In this document: positions 63,492 to 64,000 of the stretch, piece by piece | Layout of the letters: every line of letters starts with the position of its first letter | How positions within the stretch are numbered: the first letter of the stretch is position 1 | Assembly: GCA_036504055.1 (NCBI GenBank) | Contig: DASXVU010000031.1 | Location: 1 to 64,000, forward strand | DNA from: Methanomassiliicoccales archaeon | GTDB lineage: Archaea > Thermoplasmatota > Thermoplasmata > Methanomassiliicoccales > UBA472 | DNA length: 64,000 bases | Reading direction: 5' to 3' | Notes under the pieces: model-generated | Database searches by the model: none | The model's input: the letters and a program-made list of their open reading frames with translations, nothing else | What the model was told of the DNA's origin: nothing | Made by a program: the position numbers and the translations under genes

Positions 63492-64000
63492 CTATGCCTG
63501 GCTCAGCCCTGAGGGGCCAGTTTTGCCCGTCAGTCTGAGAAGTTCCTCTAGGACCTCTTGAAGGCGTTTGTTCTTGGCCGGATCTTCCAACGCGACCGAC
63601 ATATCTGGTTTCGGCACTTCCGATAGCTTGTCCATTGCGTCCCGCATGTCGTCCGCCTGCACGCCGATATACGCCTTGAAGGTCGTTCCCGAGTCCTCGT
63701 GCCTGAGTATCATTGCAATCGTTTCTATCGGCACTCCTCGACGCCATATCCGGTTGCCACAGGTCCGGCGCAGATCGTGCGTCTTGAACGCTATACCGGC
63801 CTGCTCCGAGAGCTTCCCCATCAGCCAGTTTATTGCGTCCCAGGTCATCGGCACCAGGTAGTCGCCGGTCCTGCGGTGTTTCACCCTGCATAGCAGATAA
63901 GGTGAATCCGTCCCTGTCCTCGCGACCATCGACGCCCTGATCTTCATCCAGAGTTGGAGCAGAGACCTCGTGATCTTGTTCAACATCTGAAGTTCGACCT
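63492..64000 (-). CDS. Tyrosine recombinase / integrase (5' end outside window)
   Basis: C-terminal catalytic part of a phage- or plasmid-type integrase. Visible: THDLRRTCGNRIWRRGVPIETIAMILRH (read in parts), giving the H-x-x-R pair and the following His, then the nucleophile Tyr in GTTFKAYIGV. The frame is open to the window end, so the N-terminal and first-Arg regions are missing. TAG stop (63492-63494); TAA after 14 codons. It marks a mobile element that probably lies to the right. Confidence 0.85.
   Translation of the reverse strand, partial: VELQMLNKITRSLLQLWMKIRASMVARTGTDSPYLLCRVKHRRTGDYLVPMTWDAINWLMGKLSEQAGIAFKTHDLRRTCGNRIWRRGVPIETIAMILRHEDSGTTFKAYIGVQADDMRDAMDKLSEVPKPDMSVALEDPAKNKRLQEVLEELLRLTGKTGPSGLSQA

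Overview
This is an archaeal chromosome segment, most likely from a relative of the Methanomassiliicoccales (Thermoplasmata). The left end carries a methylamine and pyrrolysine (Pyl) locus. It has an mtbC corrinoid protein, an mtbB dimethylamine methyltransferase with an in-frame amber codon, a permease, the amber tRNA pylT, a short PylS without an N-terminal domain, pylBCD and ramA. The tRNA(Pyl) has a 3-nt D-loop and a bulged anticodon stem, the form known from that order. Archaeal markers elsewhere include argJ-type arginine synthesis, dph2, the archaeosine genes queDCE, mtxX, rpl10e, an archaellin and a ThiD-ThiN fusion.

Layout. 1-12.6 kb: dimethylamine use, Pyl synthesis and corrinoid reactivation, extended by an ACR3/BASS-like transporter and a hydantoinase-A-like protein. 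12.6-16.4 kb: alkylation-repair genes (alkD, ogt, Ada-like) mixed with a membrane metalloprotease and two small unknowns. 16.6-23.9 kb: housekeeping genes (two tRNAs, FKBP, M42 peptidase, PQQ-propeller protein, cupin, class III aminotransferase, ACT protein). 24-31.3 kb: arginine genes, argCJBD leftward and argGH rightward from a shared control region. 32.4-43.9 kb: a complete type I-E CRISPR-Cas locus with 49 identical repeats and 48 spacers, leader next to cas2, and order cas3-cas8e-cas11-cas7-cas5-cas6e-cas1-cas2. 44-50 kb: thiDN, three glycosyltransferases and a secreted FKBP. 50-58 kb: thrS, archaellin, leuA-C-D-B. 58-62.4 kb: mtxX-queDCE and rpl10e-dph2. The right end has a GNAT, a small charged protein and an integrase cut by the window edge.

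The most interesting observation links the two ends. cas3 is interrupted by one in-frame TAG (43182-43184) between its HD nuclease and its helicase. The reading frame and recognisable linker sequence continue through the amber, in a genome that makes an amber-decoding tRNA. Full-length Cas3 may therefore depend on Pyl insertion. In the same operon cas6e ends in TAG and lies in frame with cas1, so the same event could make a Cas6e-Cas1 fusion. TAG is also the apparent stop of about a dozen other genes here, and each has an in-frame TGA or TAA within 20 codons. A second small ORF (14342-14539) is also cut by an internal amber. These facts suggest that TAG reading is widespread here and may tie CRISPR interference to Pyl supply. 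This is inference from sequence and needs protein evidence.
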